DNA of 64,000 nucleotides from CAVOJY01 sp963696405 (lineage in GTDB: Bacteria; Chloroflexota; Limnocylindria; Limnocylindrales; CSP1-4): the NCBI GenBank assembly GCA_963696405.1, contig CAVOJY010000005.1:124001-188000 (forward strand), given 5' to 3'. The notes beneath the pieces were generated by a model. It made no database searches. It was not told where the DNA came from and saw only the letters and a program-made list of their open reading frames with translations. Shown in pieces: positions 1-8,972 of this stretch (position 1 is its first letter; every line of letters begins with the position of its first letter). The translations under genes were made by a program, and so were the position numbers.

Positions 1-1
1 C

Positions 2-94
2 GATCGCGAGGGCAACGGGCCCGAATCGATTACGCGGGGCGCCGCTCGCCTGCGAGCGCGGCTCGCGATGGCGGCGTGGCTTGATACGCAATGA
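2..94 (+). CDS. C-terminal end of an unidentified protein (cut by window start)
   Basis: The second forward frame is open from the window edge to a TGA at 92-94 and encodes about 30 residues ending in MAAWLDTQ, with a charged, helical-looking composition. No start codon or family motif is visible, so no function is assigned. It could be the tail of a gene lying outside the window or a chance open frame in GC-rich DNA. It converges with the HicAB operon on the opposite strand. Confidence 0.3.
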   Translation, partial: DREGNGPESITRGAARLRARLAMAAWLDTQ

Positions 95-178
95 CGTCCT
101 CCGGGACCGCGCCTGTCAACAAGGCCCGATTTGTCGCCTCATGGTAACCCGGGTTGCCAACCCCGACCTTCGCTCACG

Positions 179-706
179 TCAGCGCTCGGCGACGCGCCTG
201 ACGGAGCGGCGGCGGGTTGGGGCCGGAGGGTACTCGGCCGGCGTGGCGGGGCGGGCGGTCCTGGCGCGGTCCTTGGGGGCGCTGCGGGCCCCGGTCGCCT
301 CGGCCACCTGCCTCCGAGCAGCCGCTGCGATCTGGGCCACCCGCTGGTGGGACAGGCCGAGAAGCTGCCCCGCCTCGCGCATCGAGAGACTCAGCCCGAG
401 CAGTGCAGTCACGGCGGCGGTGTTCGCTTCGGCCGCCTCGCGTTGCGCTCCGTCCGCGCGTTCGCGCGCCCTGCGCGCACGATCCACCGTGGCGTCGAGC
501 TCCGGCCCGAGCTCCGGCTTGACGACGACCCGGAAGGAGTCCTCGGGCACCTCGAGCATGAGCGACAGCAGATCGCGGACCATATGCTCGACGTCATCCA
601 GCCGTCGCGCCTGCGTGTACGCGCCTTCTGCGACCTCCGGGATCTCAATGGCCCACCATCGCCCCGAGCGATGGCACGTCGCCGTGTATGAGTTCACCTG
701 CGCCAC
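179..706 (-). CDS. hicB: HicB-like antitoxin with C-terminal helix-turn-helix
   Basis: A 175-residue protein. The N-terminal 70 residues have the HicB-type opening (YTATCHRSGRWWAIEIPEV, then a helix and a strand around FRVVVKP), a degenerate RNase H-like fold that binds HicA. A charged coiled stretch follows (about 75-100), then an HTH-like segment at about 105-130 (SMREAGQLLGLSHQRVAQIA), expected to bind the operator. The basic tail is low complexity. The start overlaps the end of the upstream hicA by 13 bp, so the two are translationally coupled in toxin-antitoxin order, as in classical hicAB loci. Known HicB proteins neutralise HicA and repress their own operon. Here that role is inferred from family and context. 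The N-terminal domain is somewhat divergent from the canonical family. Confidence 0.75.
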   Translation of the reverse strand: MAQVNSYTATCHRSGRWWAIEIPEVAEGAYTQARRLDDVEHMVRDLLSLMLEVPEDSFRVVVKPELGPELDATVDRARRARERADGAQREAAEANTAAVTALLGLSLSMREAGQLLGLSHQRVAQIAAAARRQVAEATGARSAPKDRARTARPATPAEYPPAPTRRRSVRRVAER

Positions 707-909
707 CAGTCTTCCCCCAGCTGCCGTTCCAGCTTCCTGAGGATCGCACGGCCTGTGTCCTCGTTCACCTCACGGTGCCGGGGAACCTGGACGGTCAAGG
801 CCCCACATCTCCACAGGTCGTGATCACGCCCATGTCGGACGAGACGCCATTCGATGCCCCGCTCGCGGGCGGTGCGGCCGATCAGCCGCAGCAGGTCGCG
901 CCGTTTCAT
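694..909 (-). CDS. hicA: HicA-like mRNA interferase toxin
   Basis: A 71-residue basic protein with the HicA layout: an N-terminal helix (MKRRDLLRLIGRTA), a strand, a glycine/histidine turn (RHGRDHDLW, His about residue 29, the expected catalytic histidine of the double-stranded-RNA-binding-like fold), then a VPRH strand and a C-terminal helix. Family length is 60-80 residues. Known HicA toxins cleave mRNA. The gene lies directly upstream of hicB with a 13-bp overlap. The ATG is preceded by two palindromes instead of a ribosome binding site, and a TAGACT box lies 4 nt before the ATG, so the operator probably covers the promoter. Confidence 0.75.
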   Translation of the reverse strand: MKRRDLLRLIGRTARERGIEWRLVRHGRDHDLWRCGALTVQVPRHREVNEDTGRAILRKLERQLGEDWWRR

Positions 910-914
910 CGCCA

Positions 915-954
915 GTCTACTCTAATAGACACGGCAGGTCTACACGAATAGACC
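915..954 (-). promoter_or_regulatory. Twin palindromic operators of hicAB
   Basis: Two inverted repeats with the same arms and spacer lie just upstream of hicA. At 915-930 the arms are GTCTA/TAGAC around 6 nt. At 937-954 they are GGTCTA/TAGACC around 6 nt. Their centres are 23 bp apart, about two helical turns. The proximal site overlaps the likely -10 of hicA. This is the arrangement expected for cooperative autorepression by a HicB/HicA complex. The repeats are seen directly; the regulator is inferred. Confidence 0.75.
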
Positions 955-1195
955 GGGGAGGGCAGTCTGGCAGAACCTGGCATGCGGGGAGCGTAGTCAG
1001 CCCGGCTGCACGGCGGCTTACGCGGGGATTGCCGGGGGGAAGGCTGCGGCCGTCACAGGCGGCCCCGCGCGTCGCGCCCCGCTGGAATCAGGAGGCGGGG
1101 CGCCGAGATGGCGCCCCGCCCCTGCGGGTTACCCCGTCTGTGCGCCGGGGCCGGTCCGGGACCTCCGGGTCGGTCGGCGCGAGATGGCTACGTCG

Positions 1196-4146
1196 TTACT
1201 TCACCAGCACGCGGTTGATGGTCTGCGACCAGGCGGCCGCGACCTCGGAGGTGCCGGCGAAGAAGGCGCGGTAGTACACGTACCGGGCGAAGCCTGTCCC
1301 GCTCAGCTTCGGCGGGATGGTGCTCCAGAACGCGTAGCCCTTGCCGTCAACGCGGCCGGTGGTCCGCTTGACCCACGTGCCGGTCTTGCCGTTGCGCTGC
1401 CAGAACTCGATGGCCTTGCCCTGGAACTGCGGTCCGACGTAGACGCGGTTGGTGACGTACGTGCCCTTGGCCACGACGAGGGTGCCGAAGGTCTTGTAGG
1501 GCGACGTCTCGCGGAACTTGTAGCCCGCCGCGACGGACATCGACGGGAAGAGCCCCGTGCTCACGACGTGGGCGTTGGTGACCACCTGGTCGAAGTCAGC
1601 CCACGCGTACGGGTGCGGCGGGGTCTGCGTCGGCGCGATAACGCCGCCGTCTCCGCCCAGCATGAGGTCGTGGCCGTAGAGGCCGCGATAGAAGCAGAGC
1701 CCAAGGCCGATCTGGCCGAAGAGGGCATCGAAGCCCTCCATGATCAGACCAGTCGAGAGCGCGAGGGCCGGGGTGCAGACCTCGAGCTGGACGTTGCCGT
1801 AGGCAGCGTCGTTCGTGGTCGAGTACTTCATGGACGACACCGTGATGACGCCCGGAACCCAGGCACCGACGACCGGCACGAAGGCCCGCTGGTCAACACG
1901 GAGGGCGAACTGAACGCTGTTCAGGTAGCCCTGGAAGTGCGCGATGAGGCCCGTGCTGGCCGCGTTCGTCGAGACAACCGGGGTAGTCCGGTTGGTGTCG
2001 AAGCGGACGCTCGCGAGGATGTCGCGCAGGTTGTTCGGGACGACCGAGAAGAGGACCTGCTCGGACGCCTCGAACTGGTGGCTCGCCGTCTCGGTGATGG
2101 TCACATCACCGGCAGCCTGGCTCGGGTAACCGCGCATGATCTCGGGGTTCGAGATCGCCGCGACGACCGGGGTGGCGCCGAAGGCGCGGATCGCATTCAC
2201 GACCCGGCTGAACTCGGAGCCGGTGGCGCCCCACGAGCTCAAACCGAGCATCAGCTGGCTGGCGCCGGGGCGCAGCCAGTGCGGGACGTTGATCTGCGGG
2301 CCGTGGGCCGGGCCGGCACCGAGCATGGCGCCGGTGGCGTCAGAACCGCGGATCTCGAGGGTGGAGGCTACGGTGCTCTTGGACCAGATGATCCAGACAG
2401 CGCAGCTCCAGTTGTCCGGGACGTTCGGGCCGAACCACGGGACGATCTGGCCCTTCACACCCGTTCCGGGCGCCGCCGCGACGGCCGCCACGGTCGGGTC
2501 GGACGGGTTGCGGAGCTTGAGGTCGCCCGCGGTCACGACGAGCCACGGGGCCCGCGTGAACGACTCGTGCGACGCGTAGCAGGCACCGAGGACGTTGTGC
2601 GAGGCGGTGCTGCCGAGGATCCCGGCCGCGCCTTCGCGTGATCGTGACGGTGCCGGACTGCTGGTCGTTCTCCCCGATGATGACGGTCGGCGCATCCGCC
2701 GTGGCATCAGCGGTGTTGTTCAGGCGCGCGATCCGGACGCTGTCCGGAACGACGACGTAGGTGCTGCCGGTGACGGTGATCTTCACCATCACGTCGGCCG
2801 CGGCCGGCGAAGCGGTCGAGGCGTCGATGTAGGTGTAGAGACCGATCCGCGCCTCGTTGGGGCTCCCGGTCTGCCAGCCGATCGGCCAGCTGTCGGGGAT
2901 CGAGGCCGGCGCGACGCCGAGGTTCGGGGTGATCGAGCAGATGAGGTTGAACCGGCTGGCGTCGGGCTCGCATGGCGGGCCGGGGGCCTTGAAGACCGGG
3001 CCGGACCACTTGACGCCCATCGCCGGGTCGAGTGCCAACGTCACGGTCGCGGGACCGGTGACGTAGTCCTCGAGGCGCTCGCCGAGCCAGATGCCCGCAG
3101 CCATCTGCGAGTTCGTCAGGCCACGCTGGACGAACGGGACCGAGTGGATCTCGGACGTGTCGTAGAGGCCCGGCGTGATGCCGAACCACGACCAGCCAAG
3201 CGCCCAGAGCGAGTCGGTGACGGTGATAAGGCTCGGGGCCCGGCAGAAGTCGAGGATGCCGACTGCATCGTCCGACGGGACGGGGTGGAAGAGGATCCCA
3301 TCCGCGCCGTCGTAGTCGGAGATGAGGCAGCTATCCAAGGAGCGGCCTTGCGTCACCGCGCTGCCCAACGCATGGTCAAAGGCGATGCCCGGGGCAAGGA
3401 GGGTGAGCAGGTTGACCGGCGCGCCGGCCACCGCGACGACGTCCTTCTTCTCCGCGTTCGGAGCGGCGAAGGACGCCTGGTCGTAGTTGATGAACCCGCC
3501 GGTGCCGGTAATGCCGAAGTCGACCGGCGGTACCTCGACCGGGCTGGTGTTGTTGATCTCGATGGCGGTCGGTCGGCGACTCCTCGTCGTTGACGAGCGT
3601 GCCGGTCGCGCTCCGGATGGTCTTGTCGACGACCCAGTTGGCGGCGTTGTCACTCAGGCCGTAGAGGACCTGGATGTTGCCGAGCGCCGCGTTGTCGCTG
3701 TCCGGGTTCGGGAACCACGGGTTGCCAGGCGGCGCGGTGTCACCGTCAGCGTAGATCGTGAGACCGGTGAGGGTCAGCGTCTCGAGCTGGCTGCAGTTGG
3801 CCGTACCTATACGCACCCAGAGGTGGGAGTCGTCGTTCGGGTCGTGGGTGAGTGTCGGGGCCAGCGAGTCCGGCCCGACGGCACCGCCGGCGCCGAAGAA
3901 GACGGTGTTCCCGCCGTCCTTGTCGCGAATCCAGATGTCGATGCGGTTGCCGCCGCTGAACTCGCAGACGCTGTTCTCGGTGATGGCGAGCGACGCGGCG
4001 CCGGCCTCGGTGCCGCGGGCGACCGTCGGGATCGGTGTCGGGCTCGTGGTCCAGCTGACGCCGAACGCAACGCCCGGGACGAGCGCGACCATGAGGGAGC
4101 CGAGCAGTGCGGCGGTTACGCCGATGCTGATGGCTTTCTTAAACAA
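1196..4146 (-). CDS. Large secreted surface protein, reading frame broken twice
   Basis: Three overlapping frames join into one exported protein of about 982 residues. It starts at a TTG at 4146, preceded by GGGAGG, with a signal peptide (MFKK, then a hydrophobic stretch ending VAFGVS). The first break is in a GGTC tandem duplication at 3567-3576: removing 4 bp joins VNDEESPT to AIEINNTSP. The second is at about 2632-2645: adding 2 bp in a CG run joins VTIT to REGAAGIL. The net length agrees with exactly these two changes. The protein is rich in beta-strand-like, Gly/Thr/Val-rich sequence and ends in an aromatic domain (YVYYRAFF) that may be a cell-wall or adhesive module. No catalytic motif or known family is recognised. 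It lies downstream of an anti-sigma gene, which hints at envelope control. Assembly error is likelier than a true pseudogene because the sequence stays gene-like throughout. Confidence 0.65.
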
Positions 4147-4302
4147 GGTCGATAGACCTCCCTATAGATGGTTGGTGTTTCCTCTTCGGCCCCGCGGGGC
4201 CGGTTCCCGGGCTACGTCCACCCTCCTTCGTGGACCCGGGTCTGCTTGCTTCGACTGCCTTCCGGAAGGCCCGGAACGACGGACGCGCAGCGCGCGCCCG
4301 CG

Positions 4303-5130
4303 TTACGGCGTGGTTGAGGGCGCCGGTGTGGGCGCCGGTGTTGGCATTGGCGTGGGCGGCGGGGTCGGGGTCCGCCGCGGCTTCGGGGTTGGGGTCGCGA
4401 CCGGGGTCGGCACGGGCGTGGGGCTCGGCTCGGCCGACGGGGTCGGCACGGGCGTGGGCTCCTCGGTGGCCGGCGGTCGCGTGGGGACCGGGGTCGGCGC
4501 CGGGGTCGGCGCCGGTGTTGGCGCCGCGGTCGGGGTTGGAGGCGGCGTGGGGGCCGGTGTCGGCGACGGTGTCGGCACGGGCGTGGGCCGCGGGGTCTCG
4601 GGAGGCGCGGAAGGGGTCACGACCGGTGTCGTGCCCGGGGTTGGGGGCTCCGTCATCGTGGGGGTTGGCTGCGGCGTGGTCGGCACGAGGGTCGGCGTCG
4701 CCTCGGGCGGGATGGTATCACCCCCGCCGATATGGACGACGAGCGGGATGCCGCCGAAGAGGCTCGTGGCTCCCACGACGAGCGCGCCGCCGAGCACGAC
4801 GATGGTGAGGATGGTGATCACCAGGGTGCCGGTGGTCCGGACCGCGCCGTGGACCGCCTGGCGCCAGAGGACGGCCAGCGGGATACGGCCGGCGTGGCGC
4901 TTCTCGCGGTCGGCGAGGGCGGCCGCGATGACCCGCGCGTCGAAGTCCGCGGTGGGCTCGACGTCCGGGAGCGCGCCCAGCGCCTCCATGAGATGGGTCG
5001 CGCCGCCCAGCTCGGCCGAGCAGGCGGCGCATCCGCGGAGGTGTTCAGAGAGGGCGCGACGATCCCCGGGCAGAAGCTCATCGACGAGGAAGGCGTCGAT
5101 CAGGGCGCGGGCACGTGCGCAAGTGATCAC
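4303..5130 (-). CDS. Zinc-finger anti-sigma factor with Pro/Thr-rich extracellular tail
   Basis: A 275-residue single-pass membrane protein. The N-terminal cytoplasmic domain has the ZAS motif of anti-sigma factors: His30-x3-Cys34-x2-Cys37, with an additional Cys4. A membrane helix follows at about 101-124. The remainder (140-275) is almost purely Pro-Thr-Ala-Val repeats, a wall-spanning stalk. Known ZAS proteins hold an ECF sigma factor at the membrane. Unusually, no sigma gene is coupled to it. The 377 bp upstream are non-coding and the nearest ECF genes are at 8973 and 21929. The start is the GTG that keeps the zinc motif. The repeat part is low complexity, and its antisense frames produce spurious long ORFs. 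Confidence 0.75.
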   Translation of the reverse strand: MITCARARALIDAFLVDELLPGDRRALSEHLRGCAACSAELGGATHLMEALGALPDVEPTADFDARVIAAALADREKRHAGRIPLAVLWRQAVHGAVRTTGTLVITILTIVVLGGALVVGATSLFGGIPLVVHIGGGDTIPPEATPTLVPTTPQPTPTMTEPPTPGTTPVVTPSAPPETPRPTPVPTPSPTPAPTPPPTPTAAPTPAPTPAPTPVPTRPPATEEPTPVPTPSAEPSPTPVPTPVATPTPKPRRTPTPPPTPMPTPAPTPAPSTTP

Positions 5131-5507
5131 GTCATCTATAAGGCGGCGCGCGGCCGGAAGGTTGCACCTGCGGGGCCGGGGCGCGGGGCGCTCGGCCAGG
5201 GGGCGGCGGCGGCGTCAATCGGAGGGCATTCGCGCCAGGACTCGGCGCGTTCTCACCAGAGCGCCACGCCGCGAGCGTTGAGCGAAGGGCGTGGGAGCCG
5301 GTACAGAGCGACGGGCGGGTCGGTCACCGGGATTCGTTCCGGCCCGAGCACGACCCGGGATGAAGTCGACAACCCACCGAGCCTCACGGCGGCGGGAATG
5401 GTCTCGGCGGTCGCGTACTGCTCATCACGTGGCGTCTGGGCAGAAACCGGGCGGGCGGAAGGTCGCAGGTGCGGGGCGTGCCTCGCGGCCGCGCAGGGGC
5501 GCTCGGT
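5131..5507. other. Non-coding gap upstream of the anti-sigma gene
   Basis: No convincing gene is visible. Two similar elements occur: GGAAGGTTGCACCTGCGGGG near 5157 and GGAAGGTCGCAGGTGCGGGG near 5458. Read on the minus strand, the first contains GTGCAACCTTCC, which resembles an ECF-type -35 element about 25 bp before the anti-sigma GTG. A sigma-dependent promoter here is only a suggestion. Confidence 0.3.
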
Positions 5508-5969
5508 CTACTCGCGCACGAGGTCGGCTACCGTCGTCCCGTACGCGGCCGCCAGGCGCTCCAGCGTCCGTAGCCTGGGAGGGGTCCCTCCCCGCTCGAC
5601 CCGGCTGAGGTTCGGGGCGGCGATCCCGGTCAAGGCGGCAACGTCCTTCTGCGTGAGACCGCGCTCGAGGCGGGCCCGGCGGCAACTGGCGCCGACCCGC
5701 TTCGACATCGCCGGGTCGTCCAGCCGGCCCCGCTCGGCCAAGAGCCGCAACTCGTCGGCCAGGACCTCCCAGTCGCCAGTCGGCGCATGCAGCGCGACCA
5801 TGTCGCCTTCATATTGGATCTCGACGCCAGCGGCGACGCCCCCGGTGGCGAACGGGAGACGGCGGAGCGCGAAGGAGTCGATCCTGCCATCCGCGAAGCG
5901 CACACCGAGCACGCGCGGGCTCTCCAGCCATGCCTCAGCCACCGTCAACCCGTGCGAGAGACTCGGCAT
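5508..5969 (-). CDS. DUF2442-like protein fused to an XRE helix-turn-helix
   Basis: A 153-residue, two-part protein. Residues 8-75 resemble DUF2442 (ESPRVLGVRFADGR, then a short beta-rich segment ending near LHAPTGDWEVLADEL). Residues 92-150 form a Cro/C1-type HTH (RRARLERGLTQKDVAALTG, then IAAPNLSRVERG) and end with TVADLVRE. It follows a DUF4160-like gene by 72 bp on the same strand. DUF4160 and DUF2442 proteins commonly occur side by side and are suspected toxin-antitoxin-like pairs, with the HTH part as repressor. Biochemical function is unknown. No strong ribosome binding site precedes the ATG. Confidence 0.65.
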   Translation of the reverse strand: MPSLSHGLTVAEAWLESPRVLGVRFADGRIDSFALRRLPFATGGVAAGVEIQYEGDMVALHAPTGDWEVLADELRLLAERGRLDDPAMSKRVGASCRRARLERGLTQKDVAALTGIAAPNLSRVERGGTPPRLRTLERLAAAYGTTVADLVRE

Positions 5970-6041
5970 CTCCGACAGCGGCTGGCGTCCCGCCAGGTGG
6001 AGTCGCGGCTGGCGCCCTCGCGGGCGCCCGCGCCCGACCGC

Positions 6042-6281
6042 TCACGGTCCCGGCTCGTCGGGCGGTCCCGGCGGATCGGGCATGTAGCCCAGTCGGCCGA
6101 GGCAGCGACGCAGACGCGGGCTCATCGACAACCCGTGCTCGGCCTGCTGTCGTCCGATGCTCCATGTGCCCAGCCTCCGCCCTCCAGAGTCGCCGTAGAC
6201 GTGAATGTGCGGTTTCGCGTCGCCGTGGCCCATGCACTCGACGAACCGAAACCCGCCGCAGCGCCGCACTCGGCGCGTCAC
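6042..6281 (-). CDS. DUF4160-like small protein
   Basis: A 79-residue protein. Residues 15-60 show the DUF4160-type pattern of a small beta-rich domain (RFVECMGHGDAKPHIHVYG, then RRLGTWSIG) followed by a helix. It starts at a GTG preceded by GGAGGAGG at good spacing. It lies just upstream of the DUF2442-HTH gene on the same strand, the usual partner order. Function of the family is unsettled; a toxin-like role is inferred only from pairing and from the other addiction-type locus nearby. The C-terminal Pro-rich end is not conserved in kind. Confidence 0.55.
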   Translation of the reverse strand: MTRRVRRCGGFRFVECMGHGDAKPHIHVYGDSGGRRLGTWSIGRQQAEHGLSMSPRLRRCLGRLGYMPDPPGPPDEPGP

Positions 6282-7027
6282 CCGAAACCTCCTCCACCAT
6301 AACCGGCATCCGGATGTATCGCAAGTGATAAGTCATCCGCGATCTGAAGGATGATGGCAGAGGCCACTCACCGGCGGATCAACCGACGCTTCATTGCCGA
6401 TCGCTCCGTTGCCCATGAGTCGACGAGTCGCCCCGCCGCAGGCGCTCCCGCCGCAGCCGCCTCACACCCCCTACGGGAGCGTCAGGCATACCCCGTTAGG
6501 CGTCGGCATCGTTCGGGTCTCGCAGCGCGTTCGTTCGGGAAGGATCTCGCTCCGCGGCAGGCCGCGACATTGGGATGACCTGGAGGGGCAAAGCGAACCG
6601 TGGGCGCGGGGGAGTCCGAGGTCGGGCTGGGATGGGAGTGGGGGCCATCGATGCGGCGCCGTGCAGCCATGTCCAGCGGAAACCGTCAGGCAGGGCAGAC
6701 CCTGACCAACGCAAACCACCGTAGCGTTGGCCGCCACGGTGGAGTCAGCGCGCGTGCCGAGGATCGCGCCGGCGAGGGGCCGGCGGGCAACCGGCCTTCA
6801 GTCACGCTCGATCAAGCTCGGCCGGGTCGGCCGCCACCGGGACTGCTCGGTGCACGTGAGCTGCCGGGCGGTCGGGCGGGGCCGGGGTCCCGGCCAGTGC
6901 TACGCCCGTTTGCGCTTGTCAGGATAGGGCTGGTGGCAGTAGTGGGGCTGGGACCGCGGCGGGATGGCGCCCGTGCCTGTGGTCGACGCTCGCGGCTCTC
7001 CCTGGCGCCGCAGGTCGGGCGGGCCCG
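6282..7027. other. Non-coding gap with two adjacent hairpins
   Basis: This stretch of about 750 bp holds no supported gene. All open frames are short and Arg/Pro-rich shadows. Two abutting inverted repeats stand out. At 6685-6706 the arms are GTCAGG/CCTGAC with a 10-nt loop. At 6706-6730 the arms are CCAACGC/GCGTTGG with an 11-nt loop. They could be a distal terminator or part of a small RNA. Nothing else is recognised. Confidence 0.35.
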
Positions 7028-7749
7028 CTACGGCAACGCGCCCAGCGCCTCCGCGGCCATCTTCTCGTCCGTGGTCTGGATGACGTAGAGGACGTCCCCG
7101 CGCGGAACCATGTAGTTCGTGCCGGCCTGCGGCACGGCCTTGTCCACGTACGTGGTGATGGTCTGGCCACCGACGCTGGCCGTGCCCTTCTCCACGCCGC
7201 TCGTCGCGTACTTCTCGGCCACGGCGAGCAATGCCGTCATCAGATCCTCGGCGCTCGTCCCCTGGACACGGTAGGCGATCAGGAAGACAGGCAGCCAGTT
7301 CGCCGCCTGCGCGGCGTCGTTCAGGCGCGGATCGGCCGCGGTCGCCCACGCCAGATCGGCGGGCTGCCTCCCCAGTCGCTCCAGCAGGTCCAGCGTCGGC
7401 TTCGTCTTTTCCGTCTCCTCCGTCGGCATGGAGGATCCGCTGACGCTCGACTTCGTGAGCTGCACGGCGCGGATCGCGTCCGGGAGCTTCGCCTCGAGTG
7501 CGGGATCGGCGTGGGACACCGGGGGGGGCGTGCCGGTGGTGACGTTCCAGCCGCCACCGGACGGCTGGGGGACGACCTGGGTCGGGCTCGCCGCGGGGGC
7601 GGTCGGTCCGGTGGGGGCGGCCGACGGCGGCGGGGCTCGACGCGGGCGGCTGGGTCGTGACCGGGACGGGGGTCGCCGAGCTGCCGCAGGCGCCGACGAG
7701 CAGGGCGATCGCGAGCGCGGCGCCGACGAATTCGGGTCATCTGCATCAT
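7028..7749 (-). CDS. Putative lipoprotein, paralogue of the upstream gene, frame broken twice
   Basis: The C-terminal 170 residues (from VSHADPALEAKLPDA to the stop) align along their length with the neighbouring lipoprotein at 7766-8677: KLPDAIRAVQL versus KLPNAVRGVKL, VEKGTASVGG versus IEKGSATLGG, and AAEALGALP versus AADALKAMP. Upstream the reading frame shifts twice. A Pro/Thr-rich linker is joined near 7611-7625 and a lipoprotein signal (hydrophobic run ending LLVGACGSS) near 7728-7737. Each join needs removal of one base, and the net length is consistent with that. The likely start is an ATG at about 7749. The gene follows its paralogue by 16 bp. The conserved domain is unknown. Assembly error is the preferred explanation for the shifts. 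Confidence 0.6.
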
Positions 7750-7765
7750 CTTCACAGCGGCTCCG

Positions 7766-8677
7766 CTACGGCATTGCCTTGAGGGCGTCGGCCGCGAGGG
7801 CCTTGTCGTCCGTGTAGACGACATAGATGATGTCGCCCTTCGCGTACATGTACATGACGGTCTTCGAGCCGGAGTCGCGCTGGTCGATGTCCACGACTGT
7901 GGTCACCTTCTTGCCGCCCAGCGTGGCGCTGCCCTTCTCGATGCCTCGCTGGCTGTACTTCTCGAGCACGGCGAGGTAGTTCGTGAAGAGCGGCTCGGTT
8001 GGCACCTTCGCGACGCGGATCGCATTCAGGAACAGCGCGAGCTTGCCGGTCGGGTCGGCCGCCGTGGCCACGCTCAGGTTCGCGGCCTTGGCGTTGAGGT
8101 TCTTCAGGAGTTCGCGCGTGGGGATGGTGCGCGGGTCGCTCGCGGGGGGCATGTTCTTGCCGGAGTAGCTGTCCTTCACGAGCTTCACGCCTCGAACCGC
8201 GTTCGGGAGCTTCTTCTCGAGCGCAGCGTTCGGGGTCAGGGTCGGTGTGGCTTTCGGCTTCGCGGTCGGATGCGGCGGAGGGGTCTCCTCTTCGTAGTCC
8301 GGCGGGGGCGTGTCGGACGGGGTCTCGCCCGGCCCGACGATGATGCCGGGGGTGGGGGTGATCTCGGGTGGGGCGGACGACTCGCCGGGCCCGGTCGATT
8401 CGCCGGGCTCGGCCGTCTCGAGCGGGGCGCTGCTGTCCCCCGGGGCGGCGGTCTCCCCGGGCGCGAGGCTCTGGCCGGGGCCGGGAGTCTCGCCGGGGGT
8501 CGGGGTCGGGGTGCTGCTGCCGCAGGCACCCAGGATGAGCGCAAGGGCAAGGATGCCGGCGACCGACGCCGAGGCGAGGCGGGCGACGGAGCGGGTCCGG
8601 GACGACTCGTGCCCCGTGGGGTCCGGCCCGGTGGGGGTCCGGGGCGGAAGGCTCACGGGTTCTCGATCGGGGATCAT
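7766..8677 (-). CDS. Lipoprotein with Pro/Gly/Glu-rich linker and unknown C-terminal domain
   Basis: A 303-residue protein with an N-terminal basic region, a hydrophobic stretch and a lipobox (LILGAC, Cys52), placing it on the outer face of the membrane. Residues 55-145 are repeats of PGE/PGES/PPE type, a flexible spacer. The globular domain spans about 150-303 and alternates helices and strands (RGVKLVKDSYSGKNMP, GKKVTTVVDID, GDIIYVVYTDD). This domain is duplicated in the next gene. The ATG has a perfect AGGAGG 4 nt upstream. An ECF sigma gene lies 295 bp upstream on the same strand, so it may belong to its regulon. Function is not known. Confidence 0.75.
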   Translation of the reverse strand: MIPDREPVSLPPRTPTGPDPTGHESSRTRSVARLASASVAGILALALILGACGSSTPTPTPGETPGPGQSLAPGETAAPGDSSAPLETAEPGESTGPGESSAPPEITPTPGIIVGPGETPSDTPPPDYEEETPPPHPTAKPKATPTLTPNAALEKKLPNAVRGVKLVKDSYSGKNMPPASDPRTIPTRELLKNLNAKAANLSVATAADPTGKLALFLNAIRVAKVPTEPLFTNYLAVLEKYSQRGIEKGSATLGGKKVTTVVDIDQRDSGSKTVMYMYAKGDIIYVVYTDDKALAADALKAMP

Positions 8678-8972
8678 CAGTCCTCCTGATGAGGTCTCAG
8701 CGCTCCGGCTGCGACCGCGGTGTCGGGTCGGCGGCCGGGTAGCGAACGCCGGGGCCGGATCCGGAGCGTGCCGTCGGCACGTTGAACGGACCGGGACCGG
8801 GAAGCCTCCGGTACATCCTACCCGACAATGGACGGCCGGGCGGCCGGAGCGGTTCCGGGCACGCGGGGGTTCGGGACGTCGGGGTCAGGGTGTCCGGACG
8901 GCTCGCGCGTGCCCCGGCACGAGGGGCCGGCCTGACGAGAAGGATCGGCGCGACAGGCTCGGGCGGGGGCGC

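Noticed and set aside
1184..2641. A 485-codon forward ORF opposite the secreted protein
   Set aside because: Composition is typical of an antisense frame, with no motif or ribosome site. The minus strand encodes the real, exported protein.
4303..4720. Intergenic minisatellite
   Set aside because: It is the in-frame coding sequence of the Pro/Thr-rich tail of the anti-sigma protein.
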